Assembly (NCBI RefSeq): GCF_028767025.1
Contig: NZ_JAJQXX010000002.1
Location: 1 to 64,000, forward strand
Source of the DNA: Blautia sp. XA-2221
GTDB lineage: Bacteria > Bacillota > Clostridia > Lachnospirales > Lachnospiraceae
DNA: 64,000 bases
Reading direction: 5' to 3'
Positions 1-6,786 of the stretch are shown one piece after another. The notes below the pieces were generated by a model. That model was not told the origin of the DNA. It saw only the letters and a program-made list of their open reading frames with translations, and made no database searches. Each line of letters begins with the position of its first letter. The stretch's first letter is position 1. Made by a program: the position numbers and the translations under genes.

Positions 1-90
1 GGCGGGTACAGTTAAGCACGGTATCAAATAATCCCCTTGCCTTTCGTATTTGCCGCCCAGTTCCTCAAATAATGATTGATCGCAGAGCTG
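1..90 (-). pseudogene. TnpV-like transposon protein fragment
   Basis: The minus strand reads FEELGGKYERQGDYLIP followed by CLTVPA, which matches the N-terminus of TnpV-family transposon-encoded proteins of Clostridia. A stop lies just upstream (minus strand, 91-93) and no good start codon is present, so the 5' end looks lost or fused to other DNA. The gene would run leftward out of the window. The family call rests on this short stretch only. Confidence 0.45.
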
Positions 91-212
91 TTAATGAATA
101 TCTTACTCTGATTGGAGAAAAAGAATTGCCCCTAAATTTTTTTGAAATAATTGACATTGAAGACCGATTTCCGGTTGAAAGAGTAAATAAACTATTGAAT
201 GGGAAAGAATAA
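72..212 (+). CDS. Short hypothetical ORF or C-terminal remnant
   Basis: An ATG-initiated frame of 46 codons, rich in acidic and hydrophobic residues, overlaps the TnpV-like fragment on the other strand. There is no clear ribosome binding site, and the same frame stays open upstream to the window edge, so this may be the tail of a gene broken by a rearrangement here. I do not recognise it. Confidence 0.2.
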   Translation: MIDRRAVNEYLTLIGEKELPLNFFEIIDIEDRFPVERVNKLLNGKE

Positions 213-242
213 TAAATCTTGAATTTGCAAAGGAGACCAGTT

Positions 243-419
243 ATGAAAAAAACTAATAAATATAATGGAATGATATATGGGATGTGCATCGGTGTAGGTG
301 TAGGAACTGCATTAGGCGTGGTATTCAATCATACTATATTAGGATTAGCTATAGGACTGGGAGTGGGAATGTTTGTTGGGAGTCTTTTTACTAATAAACA
401 TGATGATGATATAGAGTAG
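243..419 (+). CDS. Small glycine-rich membrane protein
   Basis: This 58-residue protein has two predicted membrane helices (about residues 11-29 and 33-50). Both are glycine-zipper-like (GVGVGTALG and GLAIGLGVGMFVG), followed by a charged DDD-containing tail. The ATG at 243 is chosen because an AAGGAG site ends about 8 nt before it; an upstream TTG would put that site inside the gene. The function is unknown. Such proteins can be small membrane anchors or toxins, but nothing here decides. Confidence 0.5.
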   Translation: MKKTNKYNGMIYGMCIGVGVGTALGVVFNHTILGLAIGLGVGMFVGSLFTNKHDDDIE

Positions 420-523
420 TAAGCGAAAATAAAATTCCAGTTTGACAATTTTATATCTACACACAAAGCAGTTAACCTTAGGATTATTAGAAATTTATAG
501 TGGTAGTGGAACAAATGTTAAGG

Positions 524-733
524 TTAGTTAATTTTGTCGTAAAGTGATAATACTCCAAGTATTTTATCCAATTTAACAAGGATTTCATCGAGAGGCTTTC
601 TTGTAGTTGCTTCATATTGTGTAATTCTGATATCAGTAGAATCTTCGGGGAAGCCAAGTGCGATACCAAGTTCTTTTTGTGTGAGATGATTTTTCTGTCT
701 CAAATGATTTAATTTTCTTCCAAATGTAATCAT
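524..733 (-). CDS. XRE-family helix-turn-helix regulator
   Basis: This 69-residue single-domain DNA-binding protein has a Cro/CI-type fold: FGRKLNHLRQ, then the recognition region LTQKELGIALGF and ITQYEATTRKPL. The ATG at 733 follows an AAAGGA site by a normal spacing, whereas the longer frame begins at TTG 754. It lies downstream of the dUTPase operon on the same strand with a separate start. It probably controls genes of element 1; the target is not visible. Confidence 0.7.
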   Translation of the reverse strand: MITFGRKLNHLRQKNHLTQKELGIALGFPEDSTDIRITQYEATTRKPLDEILVKLDKILGVLSLYDKIN

Positions 734-770
734 AGTAGTTATTCCTTTCTGCAAGTTATTTTGAGTGTGT

Positions 771-802
771 GAGGTGTCGAATCATAAATTATTCGGCACC
801 TC
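771..802. terminator. Inverted repeat after dUTPase gene
   Basis: GAGGTG-CGAAT (771-782) pairs with ATTCG-CACCTC (791-802) around an AT-rich loop, just 15 nt past the dUTPase stop. There is no U-tract on the minus strand, so it may be a weak terminator or a 3' stabilizer. Confidence 0.35.
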
Positions 803-816
803 TGGTTTTATGATCT

Positions 817-1230
817 TTATTCCCCGGTACTTCCAAAAGCCCCGATATCTCTTGCTTCTCCGAGATCCAGAACAAAGTCGGCGATTAGAACCGGAGTGAT
901 AACCAGTTGCCCTACACGGGTATCTTTGCGGAGTATTTGGGATTCTGAACTAACATTACTGATGATGGCATGAATTTCTCCTCGATATCCGGAATCAATA
1001 GGCGGAAGTTCGCAGACCAACCCTTTTGCTGCCATGCTGCTTCTTGGAAAAACATAACCGGCATATCCATCTGGAATCATGAGACCAAATCCTAATGGGA
1101 TTCTTGCAATCTCTCCTGGTTTTAATGTGTAGTCATAAGGCATATATACATCGGCCCCGGCATCGTTTTCATGAGGTCGGAAAGGATAATGATCTTTCTC
1201 TAACCCAAAGTCGATCAATTTAATTTTCAT
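817..1230 (-). CDS. dut: dUTP diphosphatase
   Basis: The enzyme hydrolyses dUTP to dUMP and pyrophosphate, keeping uracil out of DNA and supplying the substrate for thymidylate synthase. All five trimeric-dUTPase motifs are present: DAGADVYMP (23-31), PRSSMAAKG (62-70), PIDSGYRGEI (77-86), RVGQLV (105-110) and GAFGSTG (130-136, the C-terminal arm). At 137 residues it is full length. It overlaps the thyX end by 11 nt and is the last gene of an operon that begins with mobC. The pairing with ThyX makes a complete dUTP-to-dTMP step on the mobile element. Confidence 0.95.
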   Translation of the reverse strand: MKIKLIDFGLEKDHYPFRPHENDAGADVYMPYDYTLKPGEIARIPLGFGLMIPDGYAGYVFPRSSMAAKGLVCELPPIDSGYRGEIHAIISNVSSESQILRKDTRVGQLVITPVLIADFVLDLGEARDIGAFGSTGE

Positions 1231-1999
1231 AAACAGTTTCCCTCCCTTCTACGAGCAGAGGATAATCTGCTCTCATTATTTCTAATGGAGACCATTCTTT
1301 TGGGATAGGAATTCCACAGGACATAGCACCTTCTTCACAACATCCCCTCTGGCAGAAAGGACCGGTCAGCTTCGGTGAAAATAACACCGGATCAAATTCA
1401 TATAATTTCTGCCAGATGTCCAACATTACAATTCTTGTTTCGTCGGTATTTCTCCTGCAGATTCGCTGACTGATCATATGTTTCCACTCATAAGGTGTAG
1501 CGCAGATAATCAGAATATTTCTTAAAGCATGAGGGAGGGCATATCCTGCAGAATCATGATGAAATCCCACAGAGCACAATTCCTGATAACATCTGAGATC
1601 CGATAAGCAGCTTTTCAGATAGAGATCAATGTATCTCTGTTCGGAAAAAAGGATTTCATATGGGATCGTAAATGCAGCTTTTTCTGAATAGTTGCTATAT
1701 TGCAGAGATGCACTCATGAATTTTACTTCGTTTTGATGACGAGTAATCTGTGCAAGAAAACGTCTGCTTGCCCCCACAATCGCAACAGTGATCACCGTAA
1801 ATTTCTGTACGGTTGGATGAGGAAGACTGGCAATCCGATCTACGGTTTTATCTGTAAAAGATTTCTGATAAAGAGCCATAAGATCATCCATGTTTTGAAT
1901 GGAATGCCCCTGTTGGGTAAGCCTTGCTGCGAATACCATGTTCTGAGCTGCTTCTTGAATGGTATAACTATTTAAAATCTTTGTCTCAATGTGATCCAT
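1220..1999 (-). CDS. thyX: Flavin-dependent thymidylate synthase ThyX
   Basis: Converts dUMP to dTMP using methylene-tetrahydrofolate, FAD and NADPH. The signature region reads TRHQNEVKFMSASLQYSNY (about residues 87-105), a variant of the ThyX RHR-x7-S motif with Gln for the last Arg and one extra residue. A second conserved block is ALRNILIICATPYEWKHMI followed by RNTDETR. At 259 residues it is of normal length. Its start overlaps the upstream gene by 14 nt, so the genes are translationally coupled. The divergent motif is like phage and mobile-element ThyX proteins; activity is likely but not certain. Confidence 0.88.
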   Translation of the reverse strand: MDHIETKILNSYTIQEAAQNMVFAARLTQQGHSIQNMDDLMALYQKSFTDKTVDRIASLPHPTVQKFTVITVAIVGASRRFLAQITRHQNEVKFMSASLQYSNYSEKAAFTIPYEILFSEQRYIDLYLKSCLSDLRCYQELCSVGFHHDSAGYALPHALRNILIICATPYEWKHMISQRICRRNTDETRIVMLDIWQKLYEFDPVLFSPKLTGPFCQRGCCEEGAMSCGIPIPKEWSPLEIMRADYPLLVEGRETVYEN

Positions 2000-2312
2000 A
2001 GGCTTGTTCCTCCTTTATCAATGCTTTCAGTAGAATGAGATAGTTGATGCAGTCTGTGATCTTCTCATCCCATTGTTCTAAGTCAAATTGGAGCAGCGAA
2101 GAGTAACACATGTCATAGAGAGATACGACATGCTTCGACATCATTCCGGCCAGAGCAGCCTTAGGTGTGCATCCCTGTAATGAGGCAGCGATTTTAAACG
2201 CACTCAGGCGGTCAATGCGGTCTCCGGTGTATTCTTTCTTCTTGTGTGCCAGGACATCGGCACATTTTCGATATTGTTGTTCAAGGACAACATTAAATTC
2301 ATTTTGTGTCAT
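1986..2312 (-). CDS. DUF1599/Nmad1-like small protein
   Basis: This 108-residue, mostly helical protein has KKKEYTGD, FKIAASLQGCTPKAALAGM and a C-terminal WDEKITDCINYLILLKALI segment. That pattern resembles phage nucleotide-modification-associated proteins (DUF1599), which often sit beside thymidylate synthase; the assignment is from memory of the pattern and is moderate. It lies between the relaxase and thyX, with short spacing and overlap, so it should be co-transcribed and may help in the nucleotide pool role. Confidence 0.55.
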   Translation of the reverse strand: MTQNEFNVVLEQQYRKCADVLAHKKKEYTGDRIDRLSAFKIAASLQGCTPKAALAGMMSKHVVSLYDMCYSSLLQFDLEQWDEKITDCINYLILLKALIKEEQAYGSH

Positions 2313-2339
2313 ATTGTAATTCCTCCTTCGTAAAATGAT

Positions 2340-3887
2340 TTATAATTCGGGTTCCTGTGTCTTTTGCTTTTTCGGAACCTGGTTGTGGAGAATTGCTTCC
2401 ACATTTTTGTCTACGGTTCTTAAATCTTGTGTCAGATCCTTTAGAGATCGGATGGATGATTTTTGCTGGTCGATCTGTTCCTGCAAGCTGTTTTTTTGTT
2501 CCTTCAATGTTTTGATAGGAAGCATCTTTCCATCGGGATAAAAAGATTTCAGCCAGTCACGGGCTTCTTCATATGCCTGAATTTCAGCGGTGTGTTCCTT
2601 TCGGAATCTGCCTTTGTTTTTCGCCTTTAAAAATTCGGTATAGATTGCTTTCTGTGCAAAATATTGTCCGGTGTAATGGATCTGCCGGTTGATGTTTTTC
2701 AAATCTGCATTCATTTTCATTAGCTGATCTGTTGCCTGATCTAACTGTTTTTGAGATTCGGAAAAGGCATTTTTTAATTCGATTTGGGTATTGTATCCAT
2801 GTTCTTGCACATAGATAATGGTATTTGCCATTTCTTGAAGATTGGATATTTTTACCCGATGAGCATATCCGGGACTTTGCATTGCTTTCACATTTTTCTG
2901 AAGATCTACTACCAACCGTAAATGCGATCTGACATAAAGAATGGTTATCGGATCTTTTCGTAAGAAGAGCTGTTCTAAATGTTCTTTGCCGTATTGAGTT
3001 CCCAAAGCCTTCTCTGTAATCCGTTTGTTCCGATCCGGATGGAGATAACGATATCTTCCTCTTTCTTCAATGACGGAAATCTGATATTTTTCAAAAAGAA
3101 GAGATTGAAATTCTTGAAAGCTTTTAGAATGCGAGCTGCATTCTTCGATGGCATTTCGGAGTTCCTGCTTCTGCGTCTGAAACATTGTGGCATTTGGTTT
3201 CAATCCATCTGCAATGATTTTTTTGTTGGTCTCTTCTAATTTTTTCTGCCCGGATTTTTGGGCCATATATTCAGCCTGTGTGATCTTTGTTTCAGCCGGA
3301 GAGAGAAGATCAACCTGATGAAGTCCCTCCTGGATGCACATATCCATAATTTCCTTTTTGAAATAATTCAGGAATTTATTTGTGGATCGGTGTTTGTATC
3401 CGGCAATTTCTTCATGGGGCTTATCCATGTAACGTTGCCTTCTGACAGCTTCCTTACGGACGCTGTTGATCACAATATGCGTATGGATATTGCCGGAACC
3501 ATTGTGACCATCGGTATGTGTCACGATAAGAGCCTGATATCCCGGAAATATTTTTTTGGCAAGGTCTAAAGATAGAGCCTGTGCTTTTTCTCCCGTCAGA
3601 TCACATTCAATAGCATCAGCAGGATCATAACTGATGATATAGTGATGACTTTTGATTTCAGATGATTTTTTGTTTTTATGAAATTTCGCATTTGTCAGAC
3701 TACACTCCTTGTCAAAAGACATCGGATCACAGTTGAGACCATCCATGTAGAACTCATCTCTTAAAAGACTTCGCCCCATTTCATCTTTTATCTTTTTTCC
3801 AGTGCTCTCATCATGTTGGAAAAGCAGATAATCAATGGCATTTGAATAGTTGGCATTTCTACTTTTGATGTGTTTTAGTATTGCCAT
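2340..3887 (-). CDS. Relaxase/mobilization nuclease (PF03432 type)
   Basis: This is a DNA strand-transferase that should nick element 1 at its oriT and pilot the strand during mobilization. The N-terminal domain has a candidate active tyrosine in SNAIDYLLF, then HHYIISYDP, and the metal-binding histidine cluster THTDGHNGSGNIHTHIVIN (about residues 123-141). The C-terminal 250 residues are charged and coiled-coil rich. ATG 3887 with an AGGTG site is preferred over GTG 3896. It overlaps mobC by 29 nt, the usual MobC-relaxase layout of MOBP systems. Confidence 0.88.
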   Translation of the reverse strand: MAILKHIKSRNANYSNAIDYLLFQHDESTGKKIKDEMGRSLLRDEFYMDGLNCDPMSFDKECSLTNAKFHKNKKSSEIKSHHYIISYDPADAIECDLTGEKAQALSLDLAKKIFPGYQALIVTHTDGHNGSGNIHTHIVINSVRKEAVRRQRYMDKPHEEIAGYKHRSTNKFLNYFKKEIMDMCIQEGLHQVDLLSPAETKITQAEYMAQKSGQKKLEETNKKIIADGLKPNATMFQTQKQELRNAIEECSSHSKSFQEFQSLLFEKYQISVIEERGRYRYLHPDRNKRITEKALGTQYGKEHLEQLFLRKDPITILYVRSHLRLVVDLQKNVKAMQSPGYAHRVKISNLQEMANTIIYVQEHGYNTQIELKNAFSESQKQLDQATDQLMKMNADLKNINRQIHYTGQYFAQKAIYTEFLKAKNKGRFRKEHTAEIQAYEEARDWLKSFYPDGKMLPIKTLKEQKNSLQEQIDQQKSSIRSLKDLTQDLRTVDKNVEAILHNQVPKKQKTQEPEL

Positions 3888-4251
3888 GAAAATCACCTGC
3901 CATTTCTAACACTTTTTTTCGCAAGAGGAAGAGGTCGGAGATACATTGATGGATTTCATTTTCCATAGCCTGGGAATGAGTTCCACCGGTATTAAAATAC
4001 TTGGCGATCTGGTTCAGATTGGAACCGATTTTACCGTATTGCCCGACCAGCTCCCGAAGTACTTTGATGTCTGCGACAACTTCATAATGAATTTGAATTG
4101 GTCTATTTAGGAACAATCTTCGTAGATATTCTGAACGAGAGATTCCCACAGAGCTTGCGGCCTGATTTAATATTTCCAATTCAATGTCTGTAAGTTTCAG
4201 ACAGATTATGTTTCGATGCTTCAATTCCTTTGATTTTTCTTTTGGTGGCAT
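3859..4251 (-). CDS. mobC: Mobilization accessory protein MobC
   Basis: This 130-residue protein begins with a ribbon-helix-helix-like segment (ICLKLTDIELEILNQAASSV, about residues 16-35) and ends with the MobC motif region GQYGKIGSNLNQIAKYFNTG, typical of PF05713. It binds oriT and helps the relaxase open it. It is the first gene of the minus-strand operon mobC-relaxase-DUF1599-thyX-dut and has a strong AAGGAGGAG site. The roughly 300 nt leader upstream is highly structured (see 4271-4527). Confidence 0.85.
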   Translation of the reverse strand: MPPKEKSKELKHRNIICLKLTDIELEILNQAASSVGISRSEYLRRLFLNRPIQIHYEVVADIKVLRELVGQYGKIGSNLNQIAKYFNTGGTHSQAMENEIHQCISDLFLLRKKVLEMAGDFHGNTKTHQK

Positions 4252-4270
4252 ACTCCTCCTTCCTTTCTAA

Positions 4271-4527
4271 ACTGTGACATCGAATAGTGTTACAGTTCAC
4301 TAATTTTTATCGGCTGTCCCTTCCGATAGAGAATTAGTGCAGTATCCATTTTTGTGGATACTGACTGCATCTTTGATGCAAAAGCGAGGGTATGGGGAAA
4401 CGTAATCCCCATCAAGATACCTAACCCGGGGATAAGACCGTTCTCATAAAATGAGGATACGGTATTACCCGGGTGGATCTTGCTCTTGAAAGATTAACCC
4501 TCTCATATATCGAAATGCTCAGAGGGG
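4271..4527. other. Array of seven inverted repeats, candidate oriT or structured mobC leader
   Basis: The stretch 4252-4727 has no gene but is filled with hairpins: 4271-4296; 4298-4339 (CACTAATT/AATTAGTG outside ATCGG/CCGAT); 4340-4363 (9 bp perfect); 4366-4380 (TGCATC/GATGCA); 4392-4412 (ATGGGGA/TCCCCAT); a nested one at 4414-4481 (AAGAT/ATCTT, ACCCGGG/CCCGGGT, ACCGT/ACGGT, CTCAT/ATGAG); and 4498-4526 (CCCTCT/AGAGGG). On the minus strand a TATAAC box (4570-4565) could start a transcript through the whole array into mobC. It could be oriT, a single-strand origin, or an RNA leader. Confidence 0.7.
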
Positions 4528-4538
4528 AAAATACAGGG
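4500..4538 (-). promoter_or_regulatory. Shared 39-nt leader motif, copy R1
   Basis: On the minus strand this begins CCCTGTATTTTCCCCTCTGA and ends TTTCGATATATGAGAG. It matches copy R3 (13570-13608) at 36 of 39 positions and copy R2 (6171-6209) in both flanks. It is in sense orientation, about 250 nt before mobC, and its CCCTCT and AGAGGG segments can pair. The function is unknown. Confidence 0.65.
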
Positions 4539-4727
4539 CGAGATAGAAAAAAAGTTAAAAAACTGTTATACTACAATTCAGAATCAATCAAAAAACGATT
4601 TTGAGAATAAAAGTATGAAGAAAATGATAAAACTAATTTGCCTTATGAGACAGAAACTAGACGTTTACCTCTTCCAGGTGTGCGTAGGACAACAAGATAT
4701 CAGGCGATAGATGAAAGGGGGAAGGAA

Positions 4728-5606
4728 ATGCATTATGTAACATCAAAAGGCATTCTATCGGCATCCAATGGAATGAATCTATACCGGGGATGCACGCATG
4801 GTTGCATTTATTGTGATTCAAGAAGTGATTGCTATCATATGAATCATGCATTTGAAGATATTGAAGTAAAACAGAATGCACTTGAGTTGCTAGAGGATGC
4901 CCTGAAAAGAAAACGGAAGCGATGTATGATAGGTACCGGAGCAATGACCGATCCATATATCCCATTGGAAAATGACTTGCGGTATGTGAGAAAATCATTG
5001 TCACTTGCTGAAAAATATGGGTTTGGGTTTACCCTGATTACGAAATCAACCCAAGTGCTTCGTGACTTAGATATTTTAAAAAAAATCAATGAAAAAACGA
5101 AATGTGTCGTACAGATGACATTAACTACTTACGATGAACAGTTGTGTCGGAAATTAGAGCCTAATGTCAGTACAACCAAAGAACGGTATGAAGCGTTAAA
5201 GATTTTGCATCAAGAGGGCATTCCTACGGTTGTATGGTTATGTCCAATCTTGCCGTTTATTAACGATACTGAAGAAAATCTGCGTGGTATATTAAATTAT
5301 TGCGTTGAAGCAAAAGTGTATGGGATTATAAATTTTGGTATGGGTTTGACTTTACGAGAAGGGAATCGTGAATATTTCTATAAACAATTGGATCGTCTGT
5401 TTCCTGGACTGAAAGGAAAATATATTGCCTATTATGGGAATCAATATATTTTGCCAAGCCCAAATGAAAACCATCTACGGAAGATATTCAATCAAACATG
5501 TGACAAATACCATATTGTTCATGATAATGATAAAGTGTTTGAATATCTGCGTACCTATGAAGAAAAAGATAAGTGTGAGCAACTATCACTTTTTGATTTT
5601 ATATAG
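4728..5606 (+). CDS. SPL-family radical SAM protein
   Basis: This 292-residue radical SAM enzyme of the spore-photoproduct-lyase-like (Rv2578c) group. The 4Fe-4S motif is CTHGCIYC (C-x3-C-x2-C), preceded by GMNLYRG; the segment CMIGTGAMTDPYIPLE is typical of the family. ATG 4728 follows an AGGGGG/AAGG site and places the cluster motif close to the N-terminus, as in relatives; an upstream TTG (4638) is less likely. The substrate is unknown; relatives are annotated as DNA repair photolyases without firm proof. It is flanked by a deformylase-like remnant. Confidence 0.75.
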   Translation: MHYVTSKGILSASNGMNLYRGCTHGCIYCDSRSDCYHMNHAFEDIEVKQNALELLEDALKRKRKRCMIGTGAMTDPYIPLENDLRYVRKSLSLAEKYGFGFTLITKSTQVLRDLDILKKINEKTKCVVQMTLTTYDEQLCRKLEPNVSTTKERYEALKILHQEGIPTVVWLCPILPFINDTEENLRGILNYCVEAKVYGIINFGMGLTLREGNREYFYKQLDRLFPGLKGKYIAYYGNQYILPSPNENHLRKIFNQTCDKYHIVHDNDKVFEYLRTYEEKDKCEQLSLFDFI

Positions 5607-5768
5607 ATGGAATTCTTAATCATCTTGATTTGTTGGACGAATGTTGAAATTATTATGAAACAGACTTTTGATGATGCAAAACAGAATTTGAAACTTGATG
5701 GATGGATCGCGCAGATCTGTCAGCATGAATTGGATCATTGGGAAGGAATATTGATATATGCAGCGTAA
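5607..5768 (+). pseudogene. Peptide deformylase C-terminal remnant
   Basis: A 53-codon frame starts on the base after the radical SAM stop. Its end reads ICQHELDHWEGILI, the zinc-binding QHExDHLxG motif of peptide deformylase. The GxGLAA and EGCLS motifs of the intact enzyme are missing, so it should be inactive as a deformylase. It could be the tail of a decayed def gene or a tiny metal-binding peptide. Confidence 0.5.
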
Positions 5769-5789
5769 AATTTACAGGAGAAATGGTTT

Positions 5790-6062
5790 ATGAAAACAGA
5801 GAGAACAGATGAGTTGTACAAGGTTTTACTTACCAAAGGATATCCAAAAGAACTTTGTTCAGAAATAGCTTACAATATTTTGAATACTGATTATACGGCG
5901 ACTAGAATGTTAGGATACTTGTATCGTTACACGGAACCTAGAATAGAAGATGTAATAGATGAGATGATAGCAATTTTAAGTGACCGGGAAGAATTCATAA
6001 AGAAAAAAGAAATGGAACAGGCACAGGCCGTTATAAACGAGATTTATAGAAATGGGTTGTGA
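5790..6062 (+). CDS. Conserved hypothetical element protein
   Basis: This 90-residue helical acidic protein has a block GYPKELCSEIAYNILNTDYTATRMLGYL typical of small proteins in clostridial mobile elements (quoted here in part: LNTDYTATRMLGYL). It has a good GGAG site before the ATG and is followed by a terminator at 6115-6152. No known domain is recognised and no function is assigned. Position between the radical SAM gene and recombination genes suggests an element-specific role. Confidence 0.55.
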   Translation: MKTERTDELYKVLLTKGYPKELCSEIAYNILNTDYTATRMLGYLYRYTEPRIEDVIDEMIAILSDREEFIKKKEMEQAQAVINEIYRNGL

Positions 6063-6114
6063 TATAAAATATGAAAATAAAATAATTCAATATGAATATT
6101 AGTAATTTGTAACG

Positions 6115-6152
6115 ATAGTTGTCGAAGAAAAGTCTTTGACAACTATTTTTTT
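6115..6152 (+). terminator. Rho-independent terminator
   Basis: ATAGTTGTC (6115-6123) pairs with GACAACTAT (6138-6146) and is followed by a run of T. It closes the plus-strand unit that ends with the 5790-6062 gene. Confidence 0.8.
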
Positions 6153-6170
6153 AACTTTTTATCATAATCA

Positions 6171-6209
6171 CCCTGTAAAATCCATTGATTTCCTTTCGTT
6201 ATATGAGAA
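6171..6209 (+). promoter_or_regulatory. Shared 39-nt leader motif, copy R2
   Basis: The left part CCCTGTA and the right part CCTTTCGTTATATGAGA (6192-6208) are identical to copy R3 at the same spacing, with a different central 8 nt. It lies in sense orientation 50 nt before the ATG at 6259. Confidence 0.6.
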
Positions 6210-6258
6210 GACAAATTTGTTTTCTTTCTTATTTATAAATGGAAAGGAGTTTTGTGAA

Positions 6259-6468
6259 ATGGGTTTTGCAAGAAAAGATGTGGAAGCTACTAAGAAAATG
6301 GAAAAGAAGTTCGTGAGATATCCAGAAGGTGCGGAGAAATACAGTTTAGGATTGACAAAATTTCAGGCATTAGCAAAAGAGGCGAAAGCAGTCTATAAAA
6401 TTGATAAAGTAGCTTTAGTTAATTGTGAGATATTTGAAAAATATTTGGAAACATTCCGAGAGTATTAA
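6259..6468 (+). CDS. DUF6462-like small excisionase-type protein
   Basis: This 70-residue basic protein has KYSLGLTKFQALAKEAKAVY followed by KIDKVALVNCEIFEKYLETF, a winged-helix-like layout seen in excisionase-like proteins of Clostridia elements (DUF6462). The ATG at 6259 has an AAAGGAG site 12 nt upstream. It is located before the integrase, where Xis genes usually are, so it may set the direction of recombination. The R2 leader motif precedes it. Confidence 0.6.
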   Translation: MGFARKDVEATKKMEKKFVRYPEGAEKYSLGLTKFQALAKEAKAVYKIDKVALVNCEIFEKYLETFREY

Positions 6469-6523
6469 AATTTTAAGAGAGAAAATAAGAGAGAAGAACT
6501 TCTATAGTTTTCTGCATTTTTAA

Positions 6524-6552
6524 TTGACTTTATGTCATACAGAAAGTATAAT
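6524..6552 (+). promoter_or_regulatory. Sigma-A promoter for RHH-integrase unit
   Basis: TTGACT (6524-6529) and a perfect TATAAT (6547-6552) are 17 nt apart. It lies just upstream of the ribbon-helix-helix gene and integrase. The ATG at 6532 falls inside it, so that is not the start. Confidence 0.75.
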
Positions 6553-6579
6553 GTTGGTATAGGAGGTATAAGAGCTGAA

Positions 6580-6753
6580 ATGAAAAAGATGGGAAGACCA
6601 AAATCAGACAATGCAAAGAAGAAAGTATTAAGCATTCGTGTTCCTGATCAGCTATATTCCCAGATGCTTGCATACGCCGAACAACATAAAATGACTACAA
6701 CGGACATTGTCCTAAAAGGGGTAGAGATACTTTTATCCGAGCAGAAAAAATAG
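6580..6753 (+). CDS. Ribbon-helix-helix DNA-binding protein
   Basis: This 57-residue protein reads MGRPKSDNAKKKVLSIRVP then a helical part, typical of CopG/Arc-type regulators. ATG 6580 is chosen because 6532 overlaps the promoter; an AGGAGG lies 13 nt before, slightly far. It ends 33 nt before the integrase and is probably co-transcribed, so it likely regulates integrase expression or aids recombination. Confidence 0.65.
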   Translation: MKKMGRPKSDNAKKKVLSIRVPDQLYSQMLAYAEQHKMTTTDIVLKGVEILLSEQKK

Positions 6754-6786
6754 TGAGTGCTTCTCTCTTAAGAGGAGGAAACTATT

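Noticed and set aside
4271-4527. CRISPR array
   Set aside because: The repeats are inverted and all different; there are no equal spacers or direct repeats, and no cas genes.
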